A DNA stretch of 15,958 nt from PALSA-505 sp036495485 (GTDB lineage: Bacteria > Actinomycetota > Actinomycetes > Streptosporangiales > Streptosporangiaceae). This document shows, in pieces, positions 1 to 8,019 of this stretch. A program made the position numbers and the translations under genes. The stretch is taken from positions 1-15,958 of the forward strand of contig DASXMU010000007.1 in NCBI GenBank assembly GCA_036495485.1. The letters are read 5' to 3'. The notes beneath the pieces were generated by a model, which ran no database searches, had not been told where the DNA came from, and saw nothing but the letters and a program-made list of their open reading frames with translations. Position 1 is the first letter of the stretch. Every line of letters starts with the position of its first letter.

Positions 1-191
<191 letters not shown>

Positions 192-237
192 GCCGATTCC
201 CTCCGGGCCTGCACTCACGATGCGGTTTGCATAACGC

Positions 238-1176
238 TCAAAGGCGCTGCAGCCGCACGTCCAGGGAATCGCGGATCGCGTCGCCGATCAAATTGAACGC
301 CACCACCGTGATAATCAGGATGATCGCCGGCGGGTAGACCAGCCACCAGAACCCGTCGAACAGGTAGTTCAGCCCGTTGGTGAGCATCCCGCCCCAGTCG
401 GCTTCCGGCGGCGGCAGGCCCAGCCCGAGGAAGCTCAGCGCCGACAGCGTGAGGATGGCGTCGGCGACCGTGAAGGTCGCGTTCACGATGATGACGCCGA
501 TGGCGTTGGGCACCAGGTGACGGGTCACGATCCGCCACTTGGAGCCGCCCATCACCTTCACCGCCTGCACGTACTCCCTGGTCCGCAGCGTCAGCACCTC
601 GCCCCGGACCAGCCGGGCCACGCCCAGCCAGGACAGCAGCGACAGCAGGACGATGATCATGAACAGGTTGGGCGTGAAGATGTTCACCAGGATCAGCAGC
701 AGCACCAGGCCGGGAATGGCCAGGAACGTGTCCACGACGCGCATCATGATGGCGTCGATGAGCCCGCCCACCAGCCCGGCGATGGCGCCGTACAGCGTGC
801 CGATGACCGAGGTGGCGATGCTCACCGCGAAGCCAAGCTCCAGCGACGACTGGCCGCCCAGCATCAGCCGGCCGAGCACGTTGTACCCGGAGCCGTCGGT
901 GCCCAGCGGGTACTTGCCGCTGGGTGGCAGGTTCTCCAGGTTCAGGTGCACGGTGACCTGGTTAGTCCGGTAGATCAGCGGCCCGACGAAGCAGAACAGC
1001 GTGACCGCGACGACGATCCCGGCCCCGGCGACCGCCACCCGGTTCTCCAGGAACGACGCGAGTATCCGCCGCAGCGGGCCCGGCGCGGCCGGGGCCATTG
1101 CCTGGCCCGCCGTGCCCACTGTGCCGTCCGGCTCGGGCGCGGCGACCGCGCCAAGCCGCGGCTCACGGGCGGCCAT
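238..1176 (-). CDS. Oligopeptide/dipeptide ABC transporter permease, DppC/OppC type
   Basis: Inner-membrane permease of a peptide- or nickel-type importer, 312 residues, the usual size. Its N-terminal part (about residues 35-75) has the conserved OppC cytoplasmic lead-in and first helix. A periplasm-side loop holds the family signature around YPLGTDGSGYNVLGRLMLGG, and several helices follow. The ATPase-docking EAA loop is visible as EYVQAVKVMGGSKWRIVTRH, followed by LVPN. The C-terminus carries the typical ALSFLGLGLPPPEADWG and GDAIRDSLDVRL motifs. The ATG start has an AAGGG site 6 bases upstream. The gene overlaps the end of the DppB-like gene by 14 bases, indicating translational coupling. 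It would pair with that permease as a heterodimer. The substrate cannot be read from sequence; peptides are the default guess. Confidence 0.93.
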   Translation of the reverse strand: MAAREPRLGAVAAPEPDGTVGTAGQAMAPAAPGPLRRILASFLENRVAVAGAGIVVAVTLFCFVGPLIYRTNQVTVHLNLENLPPSGKYPLGTDGSGYNVLGRLMLGGQSSLELGFAVSIATSVIGTLYGAIAGLVGGLIDAIMMRVVDTFLAIPGLVLLLILVNIFTPNLFMIIVLLSLLSWLGVARLVRGEVLTLRTREYVQAVKVMGGSKWRIVTRHLVPNAIGVIIVNATFTVADAILTLSALSFLGLGLPPPEADWGGMLTNGLNYLFDGFWWLVYPPAIILIITVVAFNLIGDAIRDSLDVRLQRL

Positions 1177-2116
1177 AGCGGACCCTTGGGTCGAGGACGG
1201 CGTACCCGATGTCGGCTAGCAGGTTCCCGATGACCGTGGCCACCCCCACCACCAGCGTCGAGCCGAGCAGGATCGGGAAGTCGTGGCTGGTGGCGGCCTG
1301 GTAGAACAGCAGCCCCATGCCCGGGAAGTTGAACACCTCTTCGGCGATCACCGCGCCGGCCACGATCCCCGGCAGCGACAGCCCGAGCAGGGTGACCACC
1401 GGCAGCAGCGAGTTGCGCAGCACGTGGCGGAGCAGGATCTTCCGCTCCGGCATGCCCTTGGCCCTGGCGGTCCTGATGAAGTCCTGGCTCAGCACGTCGA
1501 TCGCCGAGGACCGCATGTACCGGCTGAAGCTGGCCACGGTGACCAGCGCCAGCGTCGCCACCGGCAGGACGAGCGCCTTCGGGTCGGCCAGCAGCCCCCC
1601 CACCGACGCGGCCGCCGGAACCGTGGGCGGCAGGATCCGCAGTTGCACCGAGAAGAGCGCGATCAGCAGCAGCGCGAAGAAGAAGTCCGGCATCGAGTAC
1701 AGCGTGAACGACACGCTGGTGAACGCGTGGTCCCCCAGCGTGTTGCGCCGGGTCGCCTGGTACATCCCCATCGGGATGGCGAGCAGCAGGGCCAGCACCG
1801 TGGAGATCCCCAGCAGTATCGCGTCCTTCGGCAGCCGCTGCGCGATCAGCGACGTCACCGGCTGCTGTAGCTGGTAGGAGGTGCCGAGGTTGCCGTGGAA
1901 CACCTGCTGCACGTAGGTGACGAACTGGCTGTACAACGGCTCGTTCAGCCCGTAGGTGCTGTTGAAGATCGCGATCCTGCCGGGCGTGGCGTGTATCCCG
2001 AGCACGGCCCTGGCCACGCTGCCAGGTTCCATGTGGATCATGATGAACGTCAGGATCATGACGCCGATCACGACCACGATGGCCTGGCCAACGCGGCGGA
2101 CGAGGTAAGCGGTCAC
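1163..2116 (-). CDS. Oligopeptide/dipeptide ABC transporter permease, DppB/OppB type
   Basis: Inner-membrane permease of 317 residues. It opens with the DppB hallmark (YLVRRVGQAIVVVIGVMILTF), then the conserved early loop and a YGLNEPLYSQFVTYVQQVFHGNLG motif. The EAA loop is seen as DFIRTARAKGMPERKILLRH, followed by LRNSLLPVVT. The C-terminus ends LDPRVRYGRP, standard for the family. The start is GTG at 2116. It has no strong Shine-Dalgarno, and a short palindrome (GAGCGACGCTC) sits directly before the start codon, so translation may depend on the upstream gene, 34 bases away. It forms the transmembrane channel with the DppC-like product and would receive substrate from the binding protein encoded just upstream. 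Confidence 0.93.
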   Translation of the reverse strand: MTAYLVRRVGQAIVVVIGVMILTFIMIHMEPGSVARAVLGIHATPGRIAIFNSTYGLNEPLYSQFVTYVQQVFHGNLGTSYQLQQPVTSLIAQRLPKDAILLGISTVLALLLAIPMGMYQATRRNTLGDHAFTSVSFTLYSMPDFFFALLLIALFSVQLRILPPTVPAAASVGGLLADPKALVLPVATLALVTVASFSRYMRSSAIDVLSQDFIRTARAKGMPERKILLRHVLRNSLLPVVTLLGLSLPGIVAGAVIAEEVFNFPGMGLLFYQAATSHDFPILLGSTLVVGVATVIGNLLADIGYAVLDPRVRYGRP

Positions 2117-2150
2117 GAGCGTCGCTCAGCAGCGGTCACCTGGAGTTCCA

Positions 2151-3974
2151 TCAGGAGGACGTGAAGTACCAGTCCTCCGGGTCGAGCCCGCCGCTGAACG
2201 GGTTGAGCGGCGCGTAACCGGCGATGTTGCTCTTGTACACGTTGATGAACGACTGGTCCGGCACCCACAGCCAGGGAAGCTGCCTGGCCGCGTAGTCCTC
2301 ATAGGTGTAGAAGGTCTGCGGGTTGGCCCCGTACTCGGTGGCGTTGATCAGGTTGTTCATCTCCGGGCTGGAGTAACCGCCCTGGTTGTTCGAGCCGGCA
2401 TCGTTGAACCAGCTCTCACCGGACGGGTAGAGGCCGTTGTCCGGGTCGTAGCCGAAGTCCACCAGCTGCCAGCCACAGGTCGAGGTGGGATGCGAGCTGG
2501 CCGAGCACACGCCGACCGTGGAGACCAGCGTGTTGAACGGTTCGGACTTCAGGTTGATCTTGACACCGGCCTGCGCCTCGGACGACTGGATCGCCGCCTC
2601 CTGCTCGTTGAAGGTGGTCTGCCCGGACGAGTACGCCAGCGTGAGGTTGAACTGCTGGCCCGCGGCGATCCCAGCGCCGCAGTTGGCCGGCCCGCTGCCG
2701 GGCGACTGACAGGTGGACGTGCCGTTCGGTACCACCTTCCAGCCGTGCGCCTTGAGCAGGGCGATGGCCTTGGACGGCGAGTACGGGTAGGGTCCGCCGG
2801 ACTTCTCCAGCGGTGACACCCACGGACCGCCTGCCTTGAGCGGTACCGGCCCGTTGCCCGGGTCGGCGTAGCCGGCGTAGACCTTGGACACGATCTGCGG
2901 GCGGTTGATCAAGTCCTCGAGTGCCTGGCGGATGTAGAGCTGCCGCACCATCGGCCCGGTGGTGGCGTTGTAGAAGTTCGGGACGATCATCGCCACACCG
3001 GGGACGTTCAGGGTGGCCGTCGAGTACCCCTGCGACTGGAGCGCCGGGATCTGCTGCACGTCGTTCAGCGGCAGGTTGCCGACCTGGAGGGAGCCGGACC
3101 TGAGCGCGTCGAGCTCGGCCGTGTCCGTGGTGTACACCAGGTTGTTCATCCGGGAGATGACTGGCTTGTCCGGGCCGGAGTAGTGCTTGTTGGGGACGTA
3201 CTCCCAGTCGGCGTTGCTGGCGAAGCCGGCCAGCGTCCACGGCCCGTCGACCACCTTCCACAGCGGGTTGGTGGTGAACGTGGACATGTCGCTGCCCTGC
3301 TTCTGCAGGAAGTTCCAGACCGCCTTGGCCCCGGCGGTGGTCTCGTCGTTGTTCCCGGCCGCGCCGCTCACCGAGGTCTTGTCCCAGGCGTGCTGTGGCA
3401 GCAGCGGGATGTTGTAGAGCACGTCGTCGGTGTAGAAGTTCGGGTTGTAGGAGTGCGTGAGGTTGAGCACGACCGTGTGCACGTTGGGCGTGGACACGCT
3501 GCTCACGTCCGTGGGGAACAGCCCGGGCGCGTAGTAGGCCCAGTTCGACACCTCAGCCTTCAGCAGGTTGTAGACGAAGGTGAAGTCCCTGCTGGTGACC
3601 GGCTTGCCATCCGACCAGGACCAGGGCTTGAACACGATGGTCAGCGTCTTGTCGCCGTTGCTGTACTTGATCGAGCTGAACAGGCTCTTCTGCGGGTTCA
3701 CGATCGACTTGCCGCCGTCGCCCTCGTAGACGATGTCCGGCCACATCGGCTGGTAGAGGTTGACGTTGTAGCCGTTCGTGTTGGTCGCCGGCGCCAGCGG
3801 GAAGATGAGGTTGGGCGACGCGCCCACCCAGGCCATGTTGACGGTGCCACCGTGCGTCAGGTGGCCCTTGGGGGCCGAGCTGCCGGGCTTGGCCGGCCCG
3901 CTTGAACACGCCGCCAGAACCGCGACCAGGGTGAGGGGGGCCGCCATGACAGCCAGTCGACGGGTGATGCGCAT
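2151..3974 (-). CDS. ABC transporter substrate-binding lipoprotein, family 5 (peptide type)
   Basis: Extracytoplasmic receptor of the importer, 607 residues, in the size range of family 5 (SBP_bac_5) proteins. It starts with a basic N-terminus (MRITRR), a hydrophobic stretch and the lipobox LAAC, giving lipid-modified Cys23, then a Ser/Gly/Pro linker. The mature protein has family features: TLTIVFKPWSWSDGKPVTSRDFTFVYN early, YIRQALEDLINRPQIVSKVYAGYADPGNGPVP in the middle and an aromatic-rich C-terminus (LDPEDWYFTSS). The ATG start lies 7 bases after a GAGG. First gene of a minus-strand operon with the two permeases; a promoter is readable just upstream. The cargo is not predictable with confidence; peptides or other amine-rich compounds are both possible. 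No ATPase gene is in the window. Confidence 0.93.
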   Translation of the reverse strand: MRITRRLAVMAAPLTLVAVLAACSSGPAKPGSSAPKGHLTHGGTVNMAWVGASPNLIFPLAPATNTNGYNVNLYQPMWPDIVYEGDGGKSIVNPQKSLFSSIKYSNGDKTLTIVFKPWSWSDGKPVTSRDFTFVYNLLKAEVSNWAYYAPGLFPTDVSSVSTPNVHTVVLNLTHSYNPNFYTDDVLYNIPLLPQHAWDKTSVSGAAGNNDETTAGAKAVWNFLQKQGSDMSTFTTNPLWKVVDGPWTLAGFASNADWEYVPNKHYSGPDKPVISRMNNLVYTTDTAELDALRSGSLQVGNLPLNDVQQIPALQSQGYSTATLNVPGVAMIVPNFYNATTGPMVRQLYIRQALEDLINRPQIVSKVYAGYADPGNGPVPLKAGGPWVSPLEKSGGPYPYSPSKAIALLKAHGWKVVPNGTSTCQSPGSGPANCGAGIAAGQQFNLTLAYSSGQTTFNEQEAAIQSSEAQAGVKINLKSEPFNTLVSTVGVCSASSHPTSTCGWQLVDFGYDPDNGLYPSGESWFNDAGSNNQGGYSSPEMNNLINATEYGANPQTFYTYEDYAARQLPWLWVPDQSFINVYKSNIAGYAPLNPFSGGLDPEDWYFTSS

Positions 3975-4016
3975 GCGTGGCCTCGCCTTCCAGTCCCGGG
4001 ACGGTACGCGGGATAT

Positions 4017-4045
4017 TCTCTAACTAAACCTACCGATTAAGTCAA
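4017..4045 (-). promoter_or_regulatory. Likely promoter of the ABC importer operon with overlapping imperfect dyad
   Basis: Reading the minus strand, TTGACT (4045-4040) and TAGAGA (4022-4017) are separated by exactly 17 bases, in a locally AT-rich stretch about 35 bases before the start of the binding-protein gene. The spacer plus half of the -35 box forms an imperfect dyad ACTTAATCGGTAGGTTTAGT (6 of 8 arm positions pair), which could be an operator. The -35 is good and the -10 is moderate; the regulator is unknown. Confidence 0.45.
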
Positions 4046-4393
4046 TTTCAGGCATTTTCTGGCACTGCTGAGCAGATCTTGCCGCGAAGATCGTCATATA
4101 TCGCTACCAGCCTAGTGCTGCCGATCCGGCCCAAGCCGGGCTGCGTGAGCCGCCTAATCCACTGCTCAGCCAGGACCTTCCCACGGAGTATCGCCCGCCA
4201 GGCGGGGCCGGGCAAGTCCCGGTCCCGTCAGTCCGGGCTGCAGCCCGGTGACCAGGACTTGGTTAATCTTTCCCAATGTAGGGAGGCCTCGGCTGATAGG
4301 TCCAATGCCAATGATCGCCAGCATCGATAGACATCATCGATACGACGACCGCGCCGCCGGCCTGCCCCAGGCCGGCCTTCACACTGGTGACCT
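4046..4393. other. Intergenic region between divergent transporter operon and histidine phosphatase
   Basis: No convincing gene is seen; short reading frames on either strand lack a start site or recognisable protein. It contains several perfect inverted repeats: CCCGCC-A-GGCGGG at 4194-4206, the 16-base palindrome CCGGGCTGCAGCCCGG at 4233-4248, and a stem-loop at 4356-4376. An 8-base direct repeat CATCGATA occurs at 4322-4329 and 4335-4342, 13 bases apart, and may belong to the upstream control region of the phosphatase gene. Confidence 0.5.
4356..4376 (+). promoter_or_regulatory. Stem-loop just upstream of the phosphatase gene
   Basis: GCCGGCCT and AGGCCGGC pair perfectly around a 5-base loop (GCCCC), ending 17 bases before the GTG start at 4394. 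No T-run follows, so it is not a classical terminator of rightward transcription. It could be a leader hairpin or a terminator lacking a U-tract, as is common in actinomycetes. Confidence 0.35.
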
Positions 4394-5077
4394 GTGACTT
4401 CACTCGACGGCCTGCAGCCAGACGGCACCTACCGGCAGCTCCGCTTCACACCCCCTCCAGGGTCCACCGAACTCCTGCTGATCCGGCATGGCGAGTCCGA
4501 ACGCGCCCGCCCCGGCGAGCCGTTCCCGGTCGCCGACGGCCGCGCCGACCCCGCGCTCGCGCCCGAAGGTGCCGCGCAGGCCAAACTGATAGCCGCCCGG
4601 CTGGCATCCGGCCAGCCCATCGATGCGATATATGTCACCTCGCTGCGCCGCACCGCCCAGACCGCGGCCCCGCTGGCCGGCCGCCTCGGCCTGGTCCCCA
4701 TCGTCGAGCGGGACCTGCGCGAGGTCGGCCTCGGCGACTGGGAGGGCGGCATGTACCGCAAGATGGTCGCCGAAAACGGCCCGCTGGCCCAGCGCATGTG
4801 GGCGCAGGAGCGCTGGGACGTCATCCCCGGCGCCGAGCCCGCCAGGGAGCTGGCCGCCAGGGTGCGCGGCGCGATCGACCGGATGGCCGCCGCCCACCCA
4901 GGTCAGCGCCTGGCCGTCTTCATCCACGGCGGCATCATCGGCCAGATCCTCGCGCTGGCCACCGGATCGCGTCCGTTCGCCTTCGTCAACGCGGACAACG
5001 GCTCCATCTCCGAGCTGGTCGTGCACGGTGGCCAGTGGACGGTCCGCCGCTTCAACGACGCGTCTCATCTTGATTGA
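4394..5077 (+). CDS. Histidine phosphatase family protein (phosphoglycerate-mutase-like)
   Basis: Predicted cytoplasmic phosphohydrolase of the histidine phosphatase superfamily, 227 residues. The nucleophile motif LLLIRHGESE places the phosphorylated histidine at residue 32. The second conserved histidine is at residue 178 in AVFIHGGIIGQ. In between are the family segments LTxEG-like (ALAPEGAAQAKLIAARL), YVTSLRRTAQTAAPLA and LREVGLGDWEGG. The enzyme transfers phosphate from a small metabolite or phosphoprotein to the histidine and then to water; the substrate is not readable. The GTG start has only a weak upstream GGTGA, so the start is moderately sure. It stands alone, divergent from the transporter operon and followed by a 325-base gap before the PucR-type regulator. 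Confidence 0.88.
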   Translation: MTSLDGLQPDGTYRQLRFTPPPGSTELLLIRHGESERARPGEPFPVADGRADPALAPEGAAQAKLIAARLASGQPIDAIYVTSLRRTAQTAAPLAGRLGLVPIVERDLREVGLGDWEGGMYRKMVAENGPLAQRMWAQERWDVIPGAEPARELAARVRGAIDRMAAAHPGQRLAVFIHGGIIGQILALATGSRPFAFVNADNGSISELVVHGGQWTVRRFNDASHLD

Positions 5078-5302
5078 TAAAACCGCCATATTTCGTAGTT
5101 CTCCCCGCTCGATTGTGCGGGTCCGCTGGGTTTCATTTATTTGGAAAGAAAGAAAATCACCGAACGGTGCTCATGCCACCGCTGATGGCGCTACCTTTTT
5201 TCGTCATCGGGAACCCCCTGGGCAACGCTTCCGCCGCTCATTGGCGAACTCCCGCGTCAATAGCTACCCCTGCTGCTCATCGGCCACAGACGTGCCGTTT
5301 GC

Positions 5303-5331
5303 GTGACAAATTAGTTACCAGACGGTAACAT
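5303..5331 (+). promoter_or_regulatory. Promoter of the PucR-type regulator gene
   Basis: GTGACA (5303-5308, one mismatch to the sigma-70-type -35) and TAACAT (5326-5331) are spaced by exactly 17 bases. A start site near 5338 is implied. This placement argues against translation starting at the TTG at 5331 and supports the ATG at 5403, leaving a leader of about 65 bases. Confidence 0.6.
5314..5329. promoter_or_regulatory. Perfect dyad operator overlapping the -10 box
   Basis: GTTACC-AGAC-GGTAAC is a perfect inverted repeat with 6-base arms and a 4-base centre. Its right arm covers most of the -10 hexamer and its left arm lies in the spacer, the classic position for a repressor that blocks RNA polymerase. 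The form resembles operators of TetR-family repressors, but no TetR gene is in the window; autoregulation by the PucR-type protein is the other option. Confidence 0.55.
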
Positions 5332-5402
5332 TGTGCCATCGAAATGTGGGACGCTCCGGCCCGCTCCCGGCCGTGCCTGGGGCGCTTCCGGTGGGTGAGC
5401 AG

Positions 5403-6623
5403 ATGCGAGAGCTGACTGAGTCCTCCGACGTGTGGCATGGCCTGCCACCTGGGCTGGCGCCAATGCTGCGCCCGCAGCTGGACCGGGCGATCGAGCAGAT
5501 GATCGACGCGATCCAGCTCGGCGTGCCCGAGTACACCCGCCCGCTGGACTCCTCCTACGCCGAGGTGATCAGCCGCGCCGTCAGGCACTCGGTGGAGCAG
5601 TTCATCGAGCGGGTGGCCAACCCCGAGGCGTCCTTCGAGGCGATCGTCACCGAGTTCCGCTCGATCGGGGCCATCGAGGCACACGAGGGACGCAGCCTGG
5701 AGCCGGTGCAGAACGCCCTGCGCCTGGGCGCCAGGGAGGCCTGGCGGCGCGTCTATATGGCGGCGGCGGGCCAGCCGGGCCTGGACATCGAGGTGCTCGG
5801 CCGCATCGGCGAGGCCATCTACGTCTACCTGGGCGAGCTGGCCGCCGCCTGCGCGACCGGCTACCAGGAGGCCAGGGCCCAGGTCGCGGACGAGCGCGAG
5901 CGCCGCCGCAGGCAGTTGCTCGACCTGATCGTCCGGGACCCGCCGGCCTCCATGGAGGCCATCGCCGACCGGGCCAAGGCCGCCGCCTGGCCGCTGCCCC
6001 GCCGGGTCGCGGTCGCCGCCCTGGAGGAGTCGCTCAACTCCGGCGCCGCCGCCCCCGCCGACCCCGCGCTCCCTCCCGACGTGCTCATCGACCGCACCAG
6101 GTCCGAACCCTTCCTGCTGGTCCCCGACCCGGACGGCCCCGGCCGCGCCGCGCTCATCAGCCACGCATTGCACGGCTGGTCGGCCGCGCTCGGCCCGGCG
6201 GTCCCGCTGGCCCGGGCCAGCACCTCGCTGCGCTGGGCCCGCCAGGCGCTGGCCCTGGGCCTGCGCGCCGTCATCGACTTCCGCGGCGGCCTGATCCGCT
6301 GCGACCAGCACATGTCAACCCTGCTGATCTTCTCCGACGAAGAGCTCACCAAGGCCCTGCGCGCCGCCCGGCTGGCCCCGCTGGACCAGCTCAGGCCGGC
6401 CCAGCGCGACCGCCTGGCCGAGACCCTCCTGGTCTGGCTGAAGCACGGTGGCCACGCCAACGAGGTCGCCGCCCTGATGCACGTCCACCCGCAGACCGTC
6501 CGCTACCGCCTCCGCCAGATCGACGAACTGTTCGGCGGCGAACTGCACGAGCCGGACGCCCGGTTCGAGCTGGAGATCGCGCTGCGCGCCAGGCAGTTGC
6601 TGCGGGCCAGCGCACCCGGCTGA
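5403..6623 (+). CDS. PucR-type helix-turn-helix transcriptional regulator
   Basis: Predicted DNA-binding regulator of 406 residues. The C-terminal region carries the PucR-type helix-turn-helix: LVWLKHGGHANEVAALMHVHPQTVRYRLRQIDELFG (in pieces LVWLKHGGHANEVAA and HPQTVRYRLRQIDELFG, about residues 345-378), followed by the usual ARFELEIALRARQLL tail. The N-terminal half is helical, with a segment like the N-terminal sensory domain common in actinobacterial PucR proteins. The middle part (about residues 190-310) probably corresponds to the degenerate GGDEF-like domain of the CdaR/PucR group. I chose the ATG at 5403 rather than the upstream in-frame TTG because the promoter lies over that TTG; a GTG at 5391 is also possible. 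Targets and ligand are unknown. It ends 10 bases from the convergent GNAT gene. Confidence 0.88.
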   Translation: MRELTESSDVWHGLPPGLAPMLRPQLDRAIEQMIDAIQLGVPEYTRPLDSSYAEVISRAVRHSVEQFIERVANPEASFEAIVTEFRSIGAIEAHEGRSLEPVQNALRLGAREAWRRVYMAAAGQPGLDIEVLGRIGEAIYVYLGELAAACATGYQEARAQVADERERRRRQLLDLIVRDPPASMEAIADRAKAAAWPLPRRVAVAALEESLNSGAAAPADPALPPDVLIDRTRSEPFLLVPDPDGPGRAALISHALHGWSAALGPAVPLARASTSLRWARQALALGLRAVIDFRGGLIRCDQHMSTLLIFSDEELTKALRAARLAPLDQLRPAQRDRLAETLLVWLKHGGHANEVAALMHVHPQTVRYRLRQIDELFGGELHEPDARFELEIALRARQLLRASAPG

Positions 6624-6633
6624 CCGCCGCTGG

Positions 6634-7371
6634 TTAGAGGTGCCGCATCCACAGGTTCGACTCGGCGTAGATGCCCCGGTCCTGCTCCCGGTCGATGCCG
6701 ACCAGGTCGAGCGCGTCCGGCACCACGTACTGCCCGCTGGCCGGGAAGGCCATCTTGGCCCAGTCCTCCCAGTCGCCGACGCTTCCCTCGATCACCATCG
6801 ACCGCGGCGCGGGCCCCAGGATGCCGGCGCCGAGCCGCTGGTGGGTGCGGATCCACGGGTCCAGGTGCAGCCCGTCGGGCCGCTGCCAGGTGGCGAACTC
6901 CGCCATCGGGGTCAGCGGATAGCGGCTCTTCAGCGTCGGCCTGACCGGGGCGATCACCCGCTCCAGGCCGCTCGCGACGGCCCGCTCGCGCAGCGCGGTC
7001 AGCACCCGCCCGGCCAGGCCGCGGCCCTGCCGGCCGTTCTTGACCGCGACCGCCATGACCGACAGCGTGTCCGGCGTGTCCCCGTTCTCGTGGCCGGTCA
7101 CGGCCACGACCAGCGCTCCGTCGTACCCGTCCGGCGCACCTGCCGCGGTGCCGTCCCACCGGATCGGCACCCCCCAGCCGCCGGCCACCACCTCGCCGTC
7201 ATCGAGCAGCATGATGTCGTAGCCGGGAAAGTACTCCTCCACCCGCTCGATGTGCGCCGCCGAGACGGGATCGTGGAAGATGAACTCCGGCCATTCGCCC
7301 CGGAACGCGGCTCGCGCCTGGTCCTCCAGATCCGGCCGGTCCGCGCTCGTGACAACGTCCAGCTCACTCAT
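6634..7371 (-). CDS. GNAT-family N-acetyltransferase
   Basis: Predicted cytoplasmic acyltransferase of 245 residues. The acetyl-CoA-binding motif A is visible as VMAVAVKNGRQGRGLAGRVL at about residues 105-124, with the pyrophosphate-binding RQGRGLA core. The N-terminal part (about residues 1-100) provides the preceding strands, and the C-terminal third is longer than in minimal GNAT proteins (rich in Trp and acidic residues), perhaps forming an acceptor-binding region. The ATG start has a GGAGG site 5 bases upstream, so it is well supported. It is divergent from the GrpB-family gene, with 40 bases between start codons, so the two promoters must be closely packed. The acceptor substrate is unknown. 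Confidence 0.85.
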   Translation of the reverse strand: MSELDVVTSADRPDLEDQARAAFRGEWPEFIFHDPVSAAHIERVEEYFPGYDIMLLDDGEVVAGGWGVPIRWDGTAAGAPDGYDGALVVAVTGHENGDTPDTLSVMAVAVKNGRQGRGLAGRVLTALRERAVASGLERVIAPVRPTLKSRYPLTPMAEFATWQRPDGLHLDPWIRTHQRLGAGILGPAPRSMVIEGSVGDWEDWAKMAFPASGQYVVPDALDLVGIDREQDRGIYAESNLWMRHL

Positions 7372-7411
7372 AGCCGCCTCCGCCTGGCCCAGCCAATGAA
7401 GGGATCATCCC

Positions 7412-7969
7412 GTGCGCGCCGTCATCGTGGCCTACCACCCGGACTGGCCGGAGCGAGCCGCCGCGCTCGCCGCTTCGCTGCGCGGACTCGGCCCGCTGGC
7501 CGAGCGGGTCGAGCATATCGGCAGCACCTCCATTCCCGGGATGGCCGCCAAGGACATCCTGGACATGCAGGTCAGCGTCCCCGGCCTGGACCAGGCGGCG
7601 CTCGCCTTCGAGGAGCCGCTGGCCGGCCTCGGGTTCGAGCGGCTCCCCTACGACCATGACCACGTCCCGGCCGGCCGCGACGACGACCCGCACCGCTGGG
7701 CCAAGCGGTACTGGCGCCGCCGCGGCCCGCTCGGCGACGTCAACCTGCACGTCCGCCGCACCGGTTCGCCCAACGAGCGGCTGGCCCTGCTGTTCCGCGA
7801 CTGGTTCCGCGCCCATCCCGGGGCGGTGGCCGGCTACGCGGCCTTCAAGACGGCCCTGGCCGCCCACACCCCCGGCATCGACGTCTACACCGACATCAAG
7901 GATCCCGTGGTGGACGTCGTCATCGCCGCCGCCGAAGAATGGTCCACCGCAACCGGCTGGCACGCCTGA
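7412..7969 (+). CDS. GrpB/UPF0157 family protein (nucleotidyltransferase-fold)
   Basis: 185 residues, typical for the family. The signature EHIGSTSIPGM (about residues 34-44) followed by KDILDMQVSV (about 47-56) corresponds to the GS-and-acidic-residue layout of nucleotidyltransferase folds. The later RDDDPHRWAKRYWRRR and DVNLHVRRTGSPNERLALLFRDWFRAHP segments are family-conserved. GrpB-type proteins are widespread; a fused form is found with dephospho-CoA kinase in some bacteria, but the reaction of stand-alone members is not established. The GTG start is supported by GAAGGGA 7 bases upstream. The next gene starts 50 bases downstream on the same strand with its own ribosome site, so cotranscription is possible. 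Confidence 0.85.
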   Translation: MRAVIVAYHPDWPERAAALAASLRGLGPLAERVEHIGSTSIPGMAAKDILDMQVSVPGLDQAALAFEEPLAGLGFERLPYDHDHVPAGRDDDPHRWAKRYWRRRGPLGDVNLHVRRTGSPNERLALLFRDWFRAHPGAVAGYAAFKTALAAHTPGIDVYTDIKDPVVDVVIAAAEEWSTATGWHA

Positions 7970-8019
7970 CGCCAGACCTGGTGAGAGCCACAGGCGGCTT
8001 CACCGACGGAGGGACGAGA

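Larger units (their letters stand above)
5078..5402. other. AT-richer intergenic region upstream of the PucR-type gene
   Basis: This gap is distinctly lower in GC than its surroundings and holds no recognisable gene. It contains a dyad CACCG-AA-CGGTG at 5158-5169, a run of six T at 5196-5201 after only a weak stem, and the promoter and operator of the PucR-type gene near its right end (separate entries). The reading frame of the downstream gene is open back to a TTG at 5331, but that lies inside the promoter. Confidence 0.5.

Noticed and set aside
517..1233. Long plus-strand open frame opposite the DppC-like gene
   Set aside because: Gln-, His- and Arg-rich shadow of a well-supported permease gene on the other strand; high GC keeps frames open.
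3183..3905. Long plus-strand open frame opposite the binding-protein gene
   Set aside because: Composition is Val/Arg/Gly-rich with no family features; antisense shadow of the lipoprotein gene.
5175..5201. Possible intrinsic terminator with a six-T run after the phosphatase gene
   Set aside because: The only stem before it (GCCA/TGGC) has 4 pairs and lies 6 bases from the T-run; too weak to call.
5331..5402. N-terminal extension of the PucR-type protein from TTG at 5331
   Set aside because: The -10 box and operator overlap this position, and no ribosome site precedes it; the ATG at 5403 is preferred.
5277..6311. Long minus-strand frame opposite the PucR-type gene
   Set aside because: Low-complexity translation without motifs; the plus-strand PucR gene has a clear domain and promoter.
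6640..7659. Plus-strand frame across the GNAT and GrpB genes
   Set aside because: It spans two genes on opposite strands with good motifs and ribosome sites; its translation has no recognisable motif.
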